Below are positions 37,804 to 50,950 of a stretch of DNA of 64,000 nucleotides, piece by piece. Numbering within the stretch: position 1 is the stretch's first letter; each line of letters begins with the position of its first letter. The stretch lies in assembly GCA_018907035.1 (NCBI GenBank), contig JACCIC010000037.1:1853501-1917500 (forward strand), written 5' to 3'. Both the position numbers and the translations under genes were made by a program. Origin of the DNA: Sycobia sp. Sy_11. Taxonomy: Eukaryota; Arthropoda; Insecta; Hymenoptera; Epichrysomallidae. The notes beneath the pieces were generated by a model that was given only the letters and a program-made list of their open reading frames with translations, was not told where the DNA came from and did no database searches.

Positions 37804-39973
37804 GCAACGTAAACGTATAGATAATGCATTGGATTGCGTCGAACTTTCAGATACTATAAATGTAAAGTCTTTGAAATGAAAACGAATTGCGACAATATAA
37901 CGATACCTGCTGCGGCCTTTCTATATACCAGCATAGTTACAAAGAAATATTTTTATTATTCGGAAAATCATCAATTTTGCTCACTAGAATTTTCATTTGA
38001 GTAGAGCACGCGTGTTAGATTGAGCTTATTATAAACCGCGATCTTTTCAATTTTTTTTGTCTTCTCATTCTGTCAATTTTTATTTGTCTCGTTCTCAATT
38101 CTCCCATGCCCCTCTCCCCCTCCCACATCAAATAGTATCATAAACGCCTTTTTATAAGGAACACGAAACAGGGAATTCAATATAAGCTATATATATTTAA
38201 CATATTGTACTATACGCGCCGTAACTAGTTTGCCGCGGTTACTCCGCAAAGTAGATATTATACACGATGGGAATGGGTGCCATGCGCACAAAATACATCC
38301 TATAGATATAGCCATCAGAGCAGGAGGGCGAGACGGGGGAAGCCCCGTGATTTGCGAGCACGCACGCCCCAGCCGTCATTCGGTGATGCATCGCCGCTGC
38401 GGCCTCCACGCGCACGCGACCGATGACACGAGCCGTTCGTTCGCTCGGCTCGGAAGTTCGATGCGCGTCGCGCGCTTCCACGTTATGCCGTCAGCGCGCG
38501 GCTGTGGCAGCGGTGGCGGTGACTGCGGAGACAGGGACGGGGAGGGAGGTGGAGGGAGGGGTTAGATTGTAATTAGGCGGCCGGCAGAGCGGTTCGTCAT
38601 TGGCGCGTTATAATGCGCGCCACGGTGCGACGCGCGCGCCGGGCGGGCGAAACGTTAATTAACGAGTCAATTGGAAATCGGGACGATTCTTTATGCGCAT
38701 GGGTCGCGGGAGCGAATGATGGTCGATGCGTGCGTTTCGAAATGGATCAGCGCGATCGTTGCGCGCGTATTCGACAGAGCTAACGATTAGGAGGATATGG
38801 ATCGCACACTATAATTGCGGATATTTACCAAATGTACAAGTATAAAGGGAGAATTGCCGACAACAGATTTGATACCTGATGCCATTTTGACGTATCGCGA
38901 TGCAGTATCAGAAACGCATGAGTAATAAATTGAAAAATTGTATGATTGTATCTGTTTATTTTGTCGTTATTCACGAGTATAATTTTTTTTGTTTTCATTA
39001 GAAGAAACCTGCCGTCGAATCAATTGGAAAAGTTTATGGTGCAATTGTTGCCACGGAAAAGTCGTGTAAACGATACTTTCACTGTGTAAAATGTACGCAG
39101 CGAAATGTCGAGAACTAAATAAATAAAAAATATGGAGACCTAAGAAAAGATACGGCTTGTTACACATTGATGATTCGAAGACACCAAAATAACATGCCAA
39201 ACAATCGAGCAATAGCCAAAGAAATATTTGAAATAGGTTACGAGGAATGAAGAAGATTGTCCGAAGATTAGTCTGTGAAGGTCACATATGTTCAGAAACA
39301 GACAAATAGAAAAGTACAGACCTTTTTTCTATCTGAGAAGCGGGAACGACCGTTTCTCGTAGCCAAAGACTATAGTGCTCGCTCAAAAAGGATAGTAAAC
39401 TGGGCACACTGCCATCAATCTTATCGTATAAGGTAACCGGTATCAACATGTTGAAATCACTTTACCGAACTGTTCTATTTTCCACTTTGTTTACTGGCAA
39501 TACTGATCTTCCTATGACCTCTTGTTTGTATCGATGGGCCACGTATTTGTTGAGAACTAGTTATCATTCTGTCAGCATTCTTAGTTGGAATATTAACAAT
39601 TAACTTTTGTAAATGGAATTCATTCTCAGGAAAACACCCGTGCAGACATATATCGGTATATCCTAGTTCGAGCTAGACCTAGTCAGTATTACTGATGATG
39701 TTCCTAGTAGGTAGAATCTCGCCAGATCCGAGTTAGATTTCCCTTCGATCATTAATAATCATCTTATATTAATTATTACTTTCTTGAATTTATTCAGATT
39801 TCCTTATCTTTTATTGGATGTTAGAAAGAAATACGTGTTTCTACTAGGCTAAAATTTATACGTTAAGGACGCATCGCAGCAGGTAGTTGCACCGTGATCA
39901 CAAATCTCAGAATGAAGACAGGACGAATGTCACGCGTGCGGCCCGGCCGTGAGGTTAAAATTAGAGGAACACT

Positions 39974-39975
<2 letters not shown>
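37804..39975. other. CpG-dense patch, then a repeat-free stretch
   Basis: Bases 38320-38790 are CpG-dense. From 38830 to 39960 there is over 1 kb of unique sequence without any microsatellite. On the plus strand TTTTTTTTGTTTTCATTAG (ending 39001) and AAG/GTAACC (39432/39433) could bound a 431-base noncoding exon; all frames are closed, so this is only a weak hint. Confidence 0.4.
38653..38664. promoter_or_regulatory. Palindromic paired AATTA site
   Basis: CGTTAATTAACG is a perfect 12-base palindrome holding overlapping TTAAT/ATTAA cores. It is surrounded by CpG-dense sequence (38570-38790). Paired AATTA cores are typical targets of homeodomain dimers; function here is inferred. Confidence 0.4.

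Positions 39976-40022
<47 letters not shown>
39976..40022 (+). repeat. (CT)n microsatellite
   Basis: About 23 CT units in a short GC-rich patch. Confidence 0.96.
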
Positions 40023-40026
<4 letters not shown>

Positions 40027-42167
40027 CAGTCATCAGGCGAGTGCGGATAAAACAAATGAGGCGGCTATGCCCGAGAAATCTCTGGCTCTCTTGTTTTTGT
40101 TTTTTTTTTCTTTTTTAGGCCCTTGGTTAGGACGAGAATACACGAAAAGACTTTCGCGCGGAAGCGGTGACAAATTCGCAATCGAACGGATTTGGCCAAA
40201 TGATTGCTGGTTAAATTTGAACGTGCCCAAAGAATGATGGTCGTAATTAAAACGGTTATTATTTTTAGCCGACAAAATCGACGTATATTTAAAAAGGTAC
40301 GGCAAACTCGTTTTTATGGTTCACATATTAATGATATAACATGTGTTACATTATAAAATTTTAAATTTGTTGCATCGGATTGACTCTACTTTATATAAAA
40401 ACATCTTACGATTAATATGCATCGTCGAAAAGTTTGTGGAAATTCAAAAAGAAAAACGCTCCTTTCTCAATCTGTAACCATGGGAATAGCCGAGAGAAAA
40501 AAAGAGCGCAACATTTTCCTGGTTCGCGTGTGTCCCCGACAAAGGCGACACGCTGGCGAGAGAATGAGTTGTAAAGAGCAAAGCGGTGCACCTCGAAACG
40601 GGAGGGAAGGGGATGGCACAGAGAGGCATGAAAGCTGTAGAGCGCACGAGCGCCGAAAAACAGAGAATGGCGGCGGGAGAGGGTGGTGCGCGCGATCATT
40701 GTATTGTTTCGCGGCTCTCCGTTTCCCCTCGGCCGGGCGCATATAGTCTGTCATTCGCATTCTCCCTTTCGTCTCGTCGCGCGTATACGGCTAATTAAAC
40801 TTCGAGACCAAAAAGCCCGGCTAGCGTGTCCGAGGATTTTTTGTTTTTGTCTTCTTGTTTTTTGTCTCTTTTTTTTGTTTCCTTTTTTTTTTTTAATTTT
40901 CCCCGAGTACGCGGCGCGAAGGAGGAACCTTCTCGAATCCATAAGCGCAGTGACAGGCTATATTCGCCGAACGGAGAATGTGGCTATATGGTTTTCCGCG
41001 ATCGATGGTTGTTCGGTTCATTATATATTGACGTTCCATTGGATGGTCTGGACGTTGGGTTATATCGTTAATTAACCTAATTGGACTTTGAAATTCTGTG
41101 AGTAATCCCGAGTACTTGTTAAGAATTTGAAAAGGGATAATTAAAGCTGGCACGTAAACATATCCCTTAAATTTGCACGAAAGTTTTGTGTAGATATAAT
41201 GCACGATAGATGAGCTGTTGAACAGCGATGCTCTGAATGTAAATTTAACACGGCGGCTGGCTTAGGTTACCGGTACGAATTTTGCTATATATGATGTTAT
41301 AATAACCGCACTGTTGCATAAACCAAACCTCGTACATCCAGTTAAATGTAACATACGAATTTTATTGTACTTACCCGACAACCTTCTGTTATCGTAATTG
41401 ACCGCGACCCAGTAACAAAAACGGTTTATCTTTCCATATTCATTACCCATTCGACATCTTATTATACGAAACTTTTTCCAGTTTAATAAAACGATAAAAA
41501 AAATTTCATAACAGAATATAACAAATTGATCCGAAATACTCTGAAAATAGGGCAAAAGTGTTCAAATGATCGAAAATAAGAAATGCTTTTCAGTAAAGGT
41601 TTTTAAATCTTAAGGAGGAAATAAGATTTTGCATTTTAATGAAAAATTTGAAATAATCTAAACATAGTGAGCAAGATGAGAGTTCTTTGTAATAAAAAGA
41701 GTGCAATTACTTTTGAGAATTTTAGGGAAAGGCTAATTTTACATTTAGCATATTTATTTACTACGCTTCAATAAAAGAATACTGAGTTTGATATTTATAA
41801 ATATTCGAAAACTATATATCGTACTTAAATAAATGCACGTATATTTATTACATATCATTTTATAATCAATAAATCGACAACATAATAAGAATAAGTCACT
41901 GACTTTGTTTCGAGAAAATAAAGCAGATAATACCGGGGAAAAATAAGATTTCATTGCACAATCAATAATACTGCGCATGATTTGAGCATAAATATGCTTT
42001 CGAGATACCCATACCTCGCCCCCCCCCCATTTCCCCGACGCTTCTTGTTCAATATAGCACCAAATGTCCAAGCCTCCTTAACGTAAGTGCAGTAAATGGA
42101 TTTCGAACATGACTTCGTTTCCGTTTAATCAATACGGCCAATCTCCGAAATCTCGAGAATGTACCCG

Positions 42168-42170
<3 letters not shown>
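40023..42170. other. GC-rich to 41050, AT-rich after; no gene seen
   Basis: Contains AATGGCGGC at 40676-40684. A minus-strand donor-like CGG/GTAAGT occurs at about 41370. No recognisable coding frame. Confidence 0.5.

Positions 42171-42213
<43 letters not shown>
42171..42213 (+). repeat. (TA)n microsatellite
   Basis: About 21 perfect TA units, followed 20 bases later by the CT tract at 42236. Confidence 0.97.
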
Positions 42214-42216
<3 letters not shown>

Positions 42217-42235
42217 TCCATTAAATTGAACTGCT

Positions 42236-42265
42236 CACTCTCTCTCTCTCTCTCTCTCTCTCTTT
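42236..42265 (+). repeat. (CT)n tract
   Basis: Pure CT tract complementary to the imperfect GA tract at 42424-42452. Confidence 0.95.
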
Positions 42266-43053
42266 TTCGCCTTTGAAAAGTCATTTCCTAGTTCGTCGGT
42301 CGCCAGTATACCGATTTATTCGGGAGAAATGAAAAATCGGCGGATTAATGGTTTGCGAGGAGAGGCAGTAGTGGAGCAAAGAGGTAAAATAAACATGAAG
42401 CGAAAAATGAGATACAAGAAGACAGAGAGAGAGATAGAGAGATAGAGAGAGGGGGAAGGGGACGTAGAGGAGGTTGCCAGAGAGGGCCGCGAGAAAAAAA
42501 AATATAATATAAAAAAAGCGGGGCGGCCGAAGCGTTCTCGGAGGGGGCACCACTTCACCACGGCGCGGATTCGGTCCAATCGATTCCATTCGTGTATGAG
42601 GGAGCAGCATCGCGTGGCGCGGGTATACGCAACCTTTATCGCGCCACACTCGACGGTAATAGGAAAGAACGAGAGGGCGGCTGAAGAGCGAGCGATGGAC
42701 AAAAAACGAAAGGAAAACAGATAGAAAACAAATAAATAGAAACGGCAAAATTCGAAAGGGAAAGAGAGGGAAGGCGAAGAGAGAAGGAGGGAGAAAGAGA
42801 GCGCAAACAGGAGAGGGGGTTAGCGGGAAACGGAAACGTAGCGGAAGAGACAGAGTGGCTGGGAGTTGTTATTCATCGCTGCGGCGAATCTCGCCTACCG
42901 GAAAGAACGGGTATCGTTTAGATACAGGGCACAAGGGAGGGGATAAAAGGTAAGGGAGGAAATAAGCGGGATCGAGAGCAAGGGAAAAACGGTTATGTAC
43001 GTTCCGCACAGGGCGTGCAAGACACTAAATGGGGATGAGGGGCTGTGTCTCGG

Positions 43054-43054
<1 letters not shown>

Positions 43055-43096
<42 letters not shown>
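43055..43096 (+). repeat. (CT)n microsatellite
   Basis: Nearly pure CT tract. Confidence 0.96.
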
Positions 43097-43103
<7 letters not shown>

Positions 43104-43326
43104 CTTGTAAAATGAGAAAACTAGTTCAGGTAATCCCTTCCCTCCCGTCTCAATCGACTACTTTCAGTTTACTGCTAATTCATTCAAATTTTATTTGTTC
43201 CTAAATATACAAGCACGCTCGCGCTCCTCTATCGCCCTTACATATATACACCCTGGAAGCTCCAAATAAGGGAGGGGAGGCCCCGCGCGAGAGAGAAACG
43301 GGAAGAGAGAACTTGCATAGCGTAAA

Positions 43327-43329
<3 letters not shown>

Positions 43330-43367
<38 letters not shown>
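43330..43367 (+). repeat. (CT)n microsatellite
   Basis: Pure CT tract about 230 bases after the previous one. Confidence 0.96.
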
Positions 43368-43368
<1 letters not shown>

Positions 43369-44734
43369 GCTAACAAATTATCCAGACCACCGAGCCGGCG
43401 TAGCGGAACGCCTTGGAGGGCGCCGGAGGAAACTTTCGCGTAGGATGGGCCAAGGATTTGAAGGTGGAGGTAGAGGGAAAGGGAGAGAGAGAGAGAAATT
43501 TGGAGATGTAAGGGATCCTTTTACTGGGAGCGCGATTCCCTCTAAAGTCCAGATATTTATGTGGTGCGCCGCCTCGAGGACCTTAATCCACGCCACGTGT
43601 ACGCGCGCGTATACGTAAGCTTCTGAGACGCAGCGCACGCTCTATTTTGCACAAGTCGACTTTATCGTCGGATGATCAGGCACCACCGATGGATAACTGG
43701 ATTAAAACAAAAATGCATTTAAAACAGCCTCGATTTAGAATAAATTCCTATTTTTCCATAGAACTGGATATAGTAAATATGGGGTTTGAGATTTTTTTCC
43801 TTCAAAGTTGAACTGGTCGGGGGTGCTACATTGGTGGTTCTAAAATAAATCTGGAACGTTACCCGTGTGATTTATTCGCACGAGAAATGGTTCCATCGAC
43901 AAAGTTCGCCAGTGGCTCTTAAAATATATTTCAAACAGTAATGGGAAAACTTTTGCGCAGGAGGATAATTTAGTTTTTTTTGTGTTGCAATGGTCAAAAG
44001 TTGCGAGGCTGTAGGAGGATGGAGTGAGTTTTTTAATTTAAAAAATTATATTTTAAGGAAAAACGTATTAGACGTAGGAAATATTCAAGATCGTGAATTT
44101 TAATCCGTATAATGCAAGAAAACGACCTTTCAACGCTCTTATATTAATTCTTACAAAGGAACGTTGCCGCCTCTGCCGCTGAACCGCCGCCACTGCGGCG
44201 CACAGACACGACCTCTCGCAATTTTTAATTTTCGCCTATTCCGGAGACTTTCATGAGCGCGCAATAATTATTATCACCGAAAGGCTCGGTGCGCAATTTT
44301 TCCCTCGACGCGCTGCAATTATGTTTCCAAAACAGTACGGGCGGAGTGATGTTAGAGGAGAACGAAAAAAAAAACGAGATAAAAATGGCCCAAGAGTAAT
44401 TTCATCCAAATTATTCATCTGATAAATTATTCCTGTTACGTTTAGACTATGGAGAAGAGGGGAATGGAGGTGCGGCAGGCCAGAACGAGGTCGGGTAATT
44501 GCCGCGCTGGGACAAATCGAACTCTGCGGCTTCTCTCTCTCTCTCCCTCTCTGCTTCTGTACACGCGCGCGAGCGTATGCCCCCGACGCACCTTGCATAA
44601 AAATTCAAAAGTTGTTCTTCCGTGGTGCGACAACTGCTCTTGACAATGCAACAATGCAGGCGTGGGGTGCTCATGAATAACGTTATGAGATCCGCATCGA
44701 ATGGAATTTAAAACGGATGTTTAAGAGAAAATAT

Positions 44735-44737
<3 letters not shown>

Positions 44738-44772
<35 letters not shown>

Positions 44773-44778
44773 AGAGAT
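44738..44778 (+). repeat. (GA)n microsatellite
   Basis: Pure GA tract with a TT interruption near the end; a TA array follows 90 bases later. Confidence 0.96.
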
Positions 44779-44862
44779 ACCACGTAGGGTGAATATATAC
44801 GGAAGGATTGATAATTTGATTGGGAACATTTTAATTTTACGGCGTAAGCATCCACCTGTTCG

Positions 44863-44863
<1 letters not shown>

Positions 44864-44918
<55 letters not shown>
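44864..44918 (+). repeat. (TA)n microsatellite
   Basis: About 27 perfect TA units, the longest pure TA array in the window. Confidence 0.97.
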
Positions 44919-44919
<1 letters not shown>

Positions 44920-47515
44920 GTGTGTCTATCACAGAAATGATTCATATAAAAAACTCGACTCTGTATGAATCACATTGTATATATGACAGGTACAGAAATA
45001 CTTGCCTTGTATAATCAGTATGCCCTTGTAAACCTTCGCTGCCGCTCCACAATAGAGCACCGGCTCTCTACATATGAAACTTTTTTTCGAATCTGAGCGC
45101 AAAAAATGATATAACGCGCGTGCCGCACACACCGGCTCCTGGTGCTGATCTAAGAACGGCGCAAAAAAGCAGTCTCGCACCTCTCGTCACAGGTGGCTGC
45201 CACCCTCCAGGAGCAGGTATACGAGCCCACGATGAAGTCGCGCGCATCTCCACGTCAAATAAAGTCGCTACCTTGAGGGCTAATCCGTGCCCGGATCGTC
45301 GCATAATGCGATCGAAATCAAAACATCGCGGTAAGATTCAGCGCGCCCGCCGCTACCGATGCATGTGTGCACATACACAGCAATGAGCGCGCTCGAGCAG
45401 CGCGAGCGAGAGGCGGGAGAGAAAAGACTTCAAACGTGGCCCAGATTCTTTGATATACGGTGGCAACGTCGCCCCCTCTCTCCTGACCCTTACCCCGCCA
45501 GCCTCTCACCCGCGCTGAGAGAAAGAGCGAAGACTGGAGGAGAGACGGAGAAAAGGAATATTTCGCTGCGACAGGGTCGCCGAGCGAAAAATCCATTCCC
45601 TCGGACGCGTACGCGCACGCACACCTTTTCGATTTGCACTTGTTCGCGCGAGGATGGGGGATGGGGCGAGGCGCATCTTGAGCCATTGCTTCCACCGCGG
45701 CGGCACTGGTGGTGCAACGAACTGCTTAGACGTGCGTTGCCGCGTTTGCATGCATCGCCCCGGCTCTCGGCCCGCTATAATGAAACCGTAAAGATGCTTC
45801 CGGGCAAATGGGGCTTTGGTTATTTAAGGGATGGGCTGCGCCAGTCTGCTAGCGCGAGGAAAACAAAGAGGGCGCCGCAACGACTTGGAAATGCAAACGG
45901 GCTCGAGGAGAATTACTTCTTTTTTTTTTGCTATTCCCTGGAAGATAATTGTCGGGTGGTTTGGTATTTATTTTCCCCAAAAGATTACGTTCGAAGATAA
46001 ATTTAACGTGAGCGTAAACTTTACATTGACTTGGTGAGAAATTTCACAAATACGATTTTTTATTATTGTCACGATAACAATAGAAATGTATTATTAAGAT
46101 TTCAGGTATTTTTATATTTTTAATGCAGAAAAATATACGGTGATAATGTTTTTTCAGGATTTACTGAAATTTCAAACTAAGAAGAAGAAATAAGGATAAT
46201 CACGGGTAAATAACTTTTAAATACCCCTCCATCTGCGATTAACAATGTCTAACCAATTATTCTCCAGTTTCGCTGGTTTCTCAAACCAAATTTTGTTTCT
46301 ATCTATAATGGCTTCCGAGTATTTCAAGAACGGCGGAACTCGTAGTTCGTGCTTTTATAACAATTATCAAATATCCCGCATTAGATATATTAGAAGGAAC
46401 TTGACGTAAAGCCAAAAGTCCAATAAAAATGACAGAGAGTTGTAAAAAGAGGAGAAAAGCTCAAACGAGTAATGATTTTGCCCTCCCTAGAGTTTATTAA
46501 AAATTATATACATGTTGTGTGCAAGCAGAGAGAAAGAGAAAGAATGAGGTGGTGCGGAGGAAAGGTAGTAGAAGCGCAGTAGCCCGGCACGAAGGGCCAG
46601 ATAAGAAAACAGTCAACGCGGCGAGAAGAATAGCAAGACAAAGCTGAGCGCACTGATATCGGGTGGTCGCGGTCCGTCGCGCGACGTTGGTTTCTGCCGT
46701 GAGGGAGGAGGAGAGAGACAGAGACACGGCGGCTTTTCCCATTCCGCGTCCTCGCGCGGATTTATGGATTTCATTATTGCCGGTCGAGCGTGGTGACTGT
46801 CGCCGCCGACGCCTGCTCCTGGCCGTGGCTCCGCGCCGGGCGCACGTGCGCGAAAATGCCGCCGCCGCTCGGGGGAAGAAAAAATCCCCCCCCCCGCGTC
46901 GTCTCGCGGCGCGCGGTCGCATTTGCGTTTTACGAGCGCGAACTTCTTATACTCGTATCCGAGAGCGCGCGCGGCAGGCCGCTCGGGAGAGCGTCGAAAC
47001 CCGCAATAGCTGTGTCCCGCCGCCAAGACGGCAGTGGAGTGGGCCTGTGCCTCCCGACGCGTTGTTTCCTCGCGCTGCCGTATTGGGAAACCGTTTTCCA
47101 CCGCGCGGGCGCACGACGATGATTTTTCTATATGCGCCCGCGGAACAACAGGGCCCGCATTACGGCCCTCCAGATCGGAGCGCCGTGCGTTCGCGGGACG
47201 AGAGACGGCTGGTCGGATAATCCCGAGGACGTGTAGAGGGAGATTGGCCGTAGCAATAGGTGTATCGATCGAGAGATTTAATCAGAGTAGTCGCCGCCGC
47301 CACCACGCCACCGCCGCGACCACGACGACGGCATCGAATATCGTTTATCGTTTTGCAGCCGCGACGCCCGCCTAGCCGCGCAGACGTTGCCTACCGTTGC
47401 TGGGGGTATACGAGTGCCGTGCCCTTTTATATCGCCCAAGCCTCGGGTTCTCTTTCTTGAGAGGAAATACGAGCACGTATATTATATATCTATGTAAGAC
47501 AAGAGTCGAGGAGAA

Positions 47516-47532
47516 GCGCGCGCGCGCGCGCG
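47516..47532 (+). repeat. (GC)n tract
   Basis: About eight GC dinucleotides in a GC-rich block, with Z-DNA potential. Confidence 0.93.
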
Positions 47533-47593
47533 GGAGAGGGAGAGAGAGGCGATAAAACCATATACATATAGAAAGGAAAACACCGGCAGGAGT

Positions 47594-47612
47594 CGGGGGA
47601 GGGGGGGGGGGG
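47594..47612 (+). repeat. G-rich run
   Basis: GGGGGA followed by twelve or so G. It could form a G-quadruplex on the plus strand. Confidence 0.9.
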
Positions 47613-48280
47613 AAGAACGTCTGGAATTGCAAAGCGGCGCGAGCGCGAGCACGAACGTGTGGCGGGAAAAATTATTGCCCCTCCGTGACCTATTTTGGAC
47701 AGGTGTCTCCGATGCCGGCCGAATATTATTCATAAGGGAGTAGCGCGCTCCGCGCAAATATACGGAAGGAGGAGCCCCACGCCGTAGTGGTCCATAAATA
47801 TATGTTTCCACGCGGTTATACGGAAAAATAATACAGGCTGCCGTGCATCTATACCTGAATTTCCATGTACCTTATAGGAATTGAAAGAATCCGCTATTCC
47901 GTGCATATAGAGTTTCGAATGTCGCTCACGAAAACACTCGACCGCCGAATGGGCGGTGTAAAAATCCGTACGAAAAACTCGGTATATCGCTTGCAGATAT
48001 ACGTATATATGGCCAAATCCGATCGCAAGAAAAGCTCGTCATCTTATTCTATATGTATATGCGGAGTATCTAGAATGTATCTGCTTTCCGCCTTCGCCCC
48101 CCACGCGCCACGACCATTAAAGTTTCAGAAGGACTTCGAGAGAAATCGATGCGAAGAGCCGCGGCATCAAAGAAACGAACGAACGAGACGATGGCGGAGG
48201 AAGAGGGCAAGGAGCTAAGAAGCGAAAGGACACAGGAAGCTGTGCTTAATAATGCACCAGGGATCGAGAGTGAAAGAAAG

Positions 48281-48282
48281 AG

Positions 48283-48326
<44 letters not shown>

Positions 48327-48330
48327 AGAA
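48281..48330 (+). repeat. (GA)n microsatellite
   Basis: GA tract with GC and GG interruptions. An ATGGCGG Pho/YY1-like core lies about 90 bases upstream at 48191. Confidence 0.95.
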
Positions 48331-49270
48331 GATAGAGCACGCACACGTGCGTGTGCGTATATATGAATGCGATTGGCCCTGCCTCTACTTTTCTTTCTTC
48401 CTCTCACATACCGAGGAGGAGGAAAAATGAGCGCACCTGTACGTTGGCTCGACGCCTACTCGGGGATATTTATATTTAACATCTGATCTCGGTTTGCATA
48501 AGCTCGGCTTCACCGCGATATATCGGAGTACGCGCGGGCACGGCATTAACGGTACAAGCGAGCGCGCAGTCGCGCGATAAGCCGCAGACTCGCAATCGCT
48601 CGAATTACGTTTTCCTTTGTTTTATCCCCTTTTTTGGCTTATCAATAATGAATACGCTGCTTGAGACGATTATGAGAGCTCGATCTTTGGCCCCCAACCA
48701 TATGCCCTTTGTCATTATAATCATGCTCTTCATTATAGCCTACGAGGACTTGTTCATGTTACCAGGCTAAAATTCCAAAGTTATATTGCGAATAAAATTT
48801 CAAATGGAAAGTCAAATGTTTTGCCTTTGGCTTATCGCATGAAAAATAACAAGGAGAACAGGTTTTGCACATGTAATATTTTTTCAATTCAATGTTTCTG
48901 GGTTCCCTATAAATCGCTGTCTTCGGATTATTTATTGTACTGAAGGATATTATTAAATCATACGCTCTCACAAAAATGTACAGATTTTTAAGTACATATG
49001 CTAGACGATACATTTTTGCAGTTTTCTAATGTATTCTAATTGAATTTGATCTCAAAATTGTTCGATCACACGTGATTGATATTTTTGAATTTTTTTAGTC
49101 TAAATACGTAAACATTATGTCACATAAAATCATGCATAAGATAATTTTTCTTTAGAAAATTGACAGAAATAAATTAATGTACAAAATATGATATAGACTC
49201 ACTATATGTAAATTCAAAAAGTATAGATTTGAGTACTTGACATAGATTGGTTTGAAGTTTCTGAATTTGG
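48331..49270. other. GC-rich to 48620, AT-rich after; no gene seen
   Basis: Unique sequence leading into the degenerate tandem array at 49271. Nothing coding recognised. Confidence 0.55.
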
Positions 49271-49530
49271 AGTTTGTGAGCTTAGGCTTAAAATTGTTAC
49301 AATACAGTTACATTTTTTTAGTTTATGGGCTCAGATTATGTAAGCTTGATGAGGGTGTAATTTGGAGACTAAAAGTTTATGAATTTAGAATTTGAACTTA
49401 TGGGCTTAGCGATTGTAAGCCTGGAGTTCTCGGGCTAAGGATTAATGGGATAGACGTTGTAAAATTGTTGTTATAGTATTAAGATTTATGGCCTCAGGGT
49501 ATGTAACGTATTAGTGGGCTGGAATTAAAT
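49271..49530 (+). repeat. Degenerate tandem array, G/T-biased
   Basis: Diverged copies of a unit like TTATGGGCTCAG-N(2-6)-TGTAAGC recur near 49271-49300, 49321-49346, 49396-49422, 49428-49450, 49485-49507 and, more weakly, 49510. The plus strand of the stretch is poor in C and rich in G and T, unlike its neighbours. It looks like an old minisatellite; no coding frame runs through it. Confidence 0.5.
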
Positions 49531-50548
49531 GAATTTAAGTTTTTTATTTCACTTTGGATTAGATTACAGAATATTTGGTTATTAAAAGAATTAATGTTGA
49601 GAGAAAACAGTGAAAGAGAAAAGGTGAGTTTTTCTCTTACATTCAAATAGATCGTCGAATGCAAATTTAAAATTATCTAACCAGAAAATATATATTTAAA
49701 CTTAATGCTTTTTAAAAGATCACTCATACTTAACAGTGCCCTTATGAATTTGCGAAAAAACTGAGCTGATGATTCTTCTAAATCTGAGGCCAGACTAGGA
49801 TTTCGTGCTTCAAAATCCTTGATAAACGCGCACTATAATATCTGTTACTTTACAATCATTTAATAGTGTTATCGATATATGTTGGAATTTGGATTAAAGT
49901 AAACCGTACTTTTTTAAAAAATTCAAAAAGTAATCTAAAATATTTAAGCATAGATGGAAAATCGTCTACGGTATATAAATATTTAAGATGAAAAATTGAA
50001 CTGCATTCTGCTGTGGTAGTATTAGAATATTATTTTTTTATCTTTAAAAATAAAATTGCCAGCTCCCAATTTTAGAGAACTCCGACTACAGAGGCAATGC
50101 ACTTATATACTTATAACCGTTTTAACGCGATAAGCACTGGGATCCTCGGGGAAGTTCAAGAGGGCCAGATTTATCGGTTAATTAGACGCGCTGCAGCGAG
50201 GGTCCGCGGGGCAGGAGTGGAGCCAACGAATCTAGATTCGATAAGACTCTTTCCTTCTTTTTCTTTTTCGCACCGCCGCCGCCGCCGCGTATCTTAGCGT
50301 CTGTCGTCCAAGCGACGGCGGGACCACGAAACAGGGCGTGCGCGCTCGCGCAAAAAGGCGACACGGACAAAAAACTGTACATGGAGAGTAAGGGGAGAAA
50401 GCGTGCGACAGCTTCGGCGGCCAGAGTGAAGCAGTGGAGGAGAGGCGGCAAGAGGAGGGAGGTTCGCAGTTGAAAAATCTATTTCTTCGCGTGCCACACA
50501 TAAATAACAAAGTTACGGGAGTTAAAAACTCGCTCTTATACTGCCTCT

Positions 50549-50551
50549 CCG

Positions 50552-50585
<34 letters not shown>

Positions 50586-50592
50586 GCTCTCT
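50549..50592 (+). repeat. (CT)n microsatellite
   Basis: CT tract with two G interruptions. It lies on the outer left of the candidate exon 50951-51090. Confidence 0.94.
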
Positions 50593-50780
50593 TCCTCGGT
50601 CTTTTACCCGCCCCCTCTTTTTCGTGCAAGGAGCGCGTGCGCGCAATAGGGGCGACAGGCTAGGACGACTACTCGGGGGTCCGCGCTCCGCGAGCGCGAA
50701 ATTTATTACTGCGAACTATATACCTGTATGCGCCTCTTATACGCGAAAAACTCCGGTTTACTACCCCTTCCCGCGTCTCC

Positions 50781-50818
50781 GCTCTCTTTCTCTCTCTCTC
50801 CCTCTCTTTCTCTCTCCT
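50781..50818 (+). repeat. (CT)n tract
   Basis: Imperfect CT tract just left of the candidate exon and complementary to the GA tract at 51098. Confidence 0.93.
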
Positions 50819-50950
50819 TTTCCACGTTCCCTGCTCCACCTTAACTCTGGCTCGGGGTGGGCTTTTTTCCCGTAAACAAACATGAAGACCGCTCGGACGT
50901 GCCGAAATATATACGTACGATACGCTATTGGCAACTCTCTCAAGACTTAC

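Larger units (their letters stand above)
43368..48280. other. Two GC-rich islands between AT-rich sequence
   Basis: Islands at 45060-45960 and 46560-47830 are CpG-dense. Frames of 213 codons (45359-46000) and 185 codons (46663-47220) are Arg/Pro/Ser-rich and are opposed by long minus-strand frames over the same bases. I see no domain, so they are read as stop-poor GC-rich sequence. Confidence 0.5.

Noticed and set aside
39930..39965. GREVKIRG in a plus frame, resembling an adenylation-domain motif
   Set aside because: Only eight residues, followed at once by a CT repeat; no other motif of the family nearby.
40022..40045. TATCACAGTCATC resembling the miR-2/13 seed
   Set aside because: Only the seed matches, and the flank is a CT repeat that cannot form the precursor hairpin.
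45359..46000. 213-codon plus frame
   Set aside because: Low-complexity Arg/Pro/Ser composition, overlapping open frames on the minus strand, no recognisable motif.
46663..47220. 185-codon plus frame in a GC-rich island
   Set aside because: Opposed by minus frames of 141-162 codons over the same bases; typical of stop-poor GC-rich sequence.
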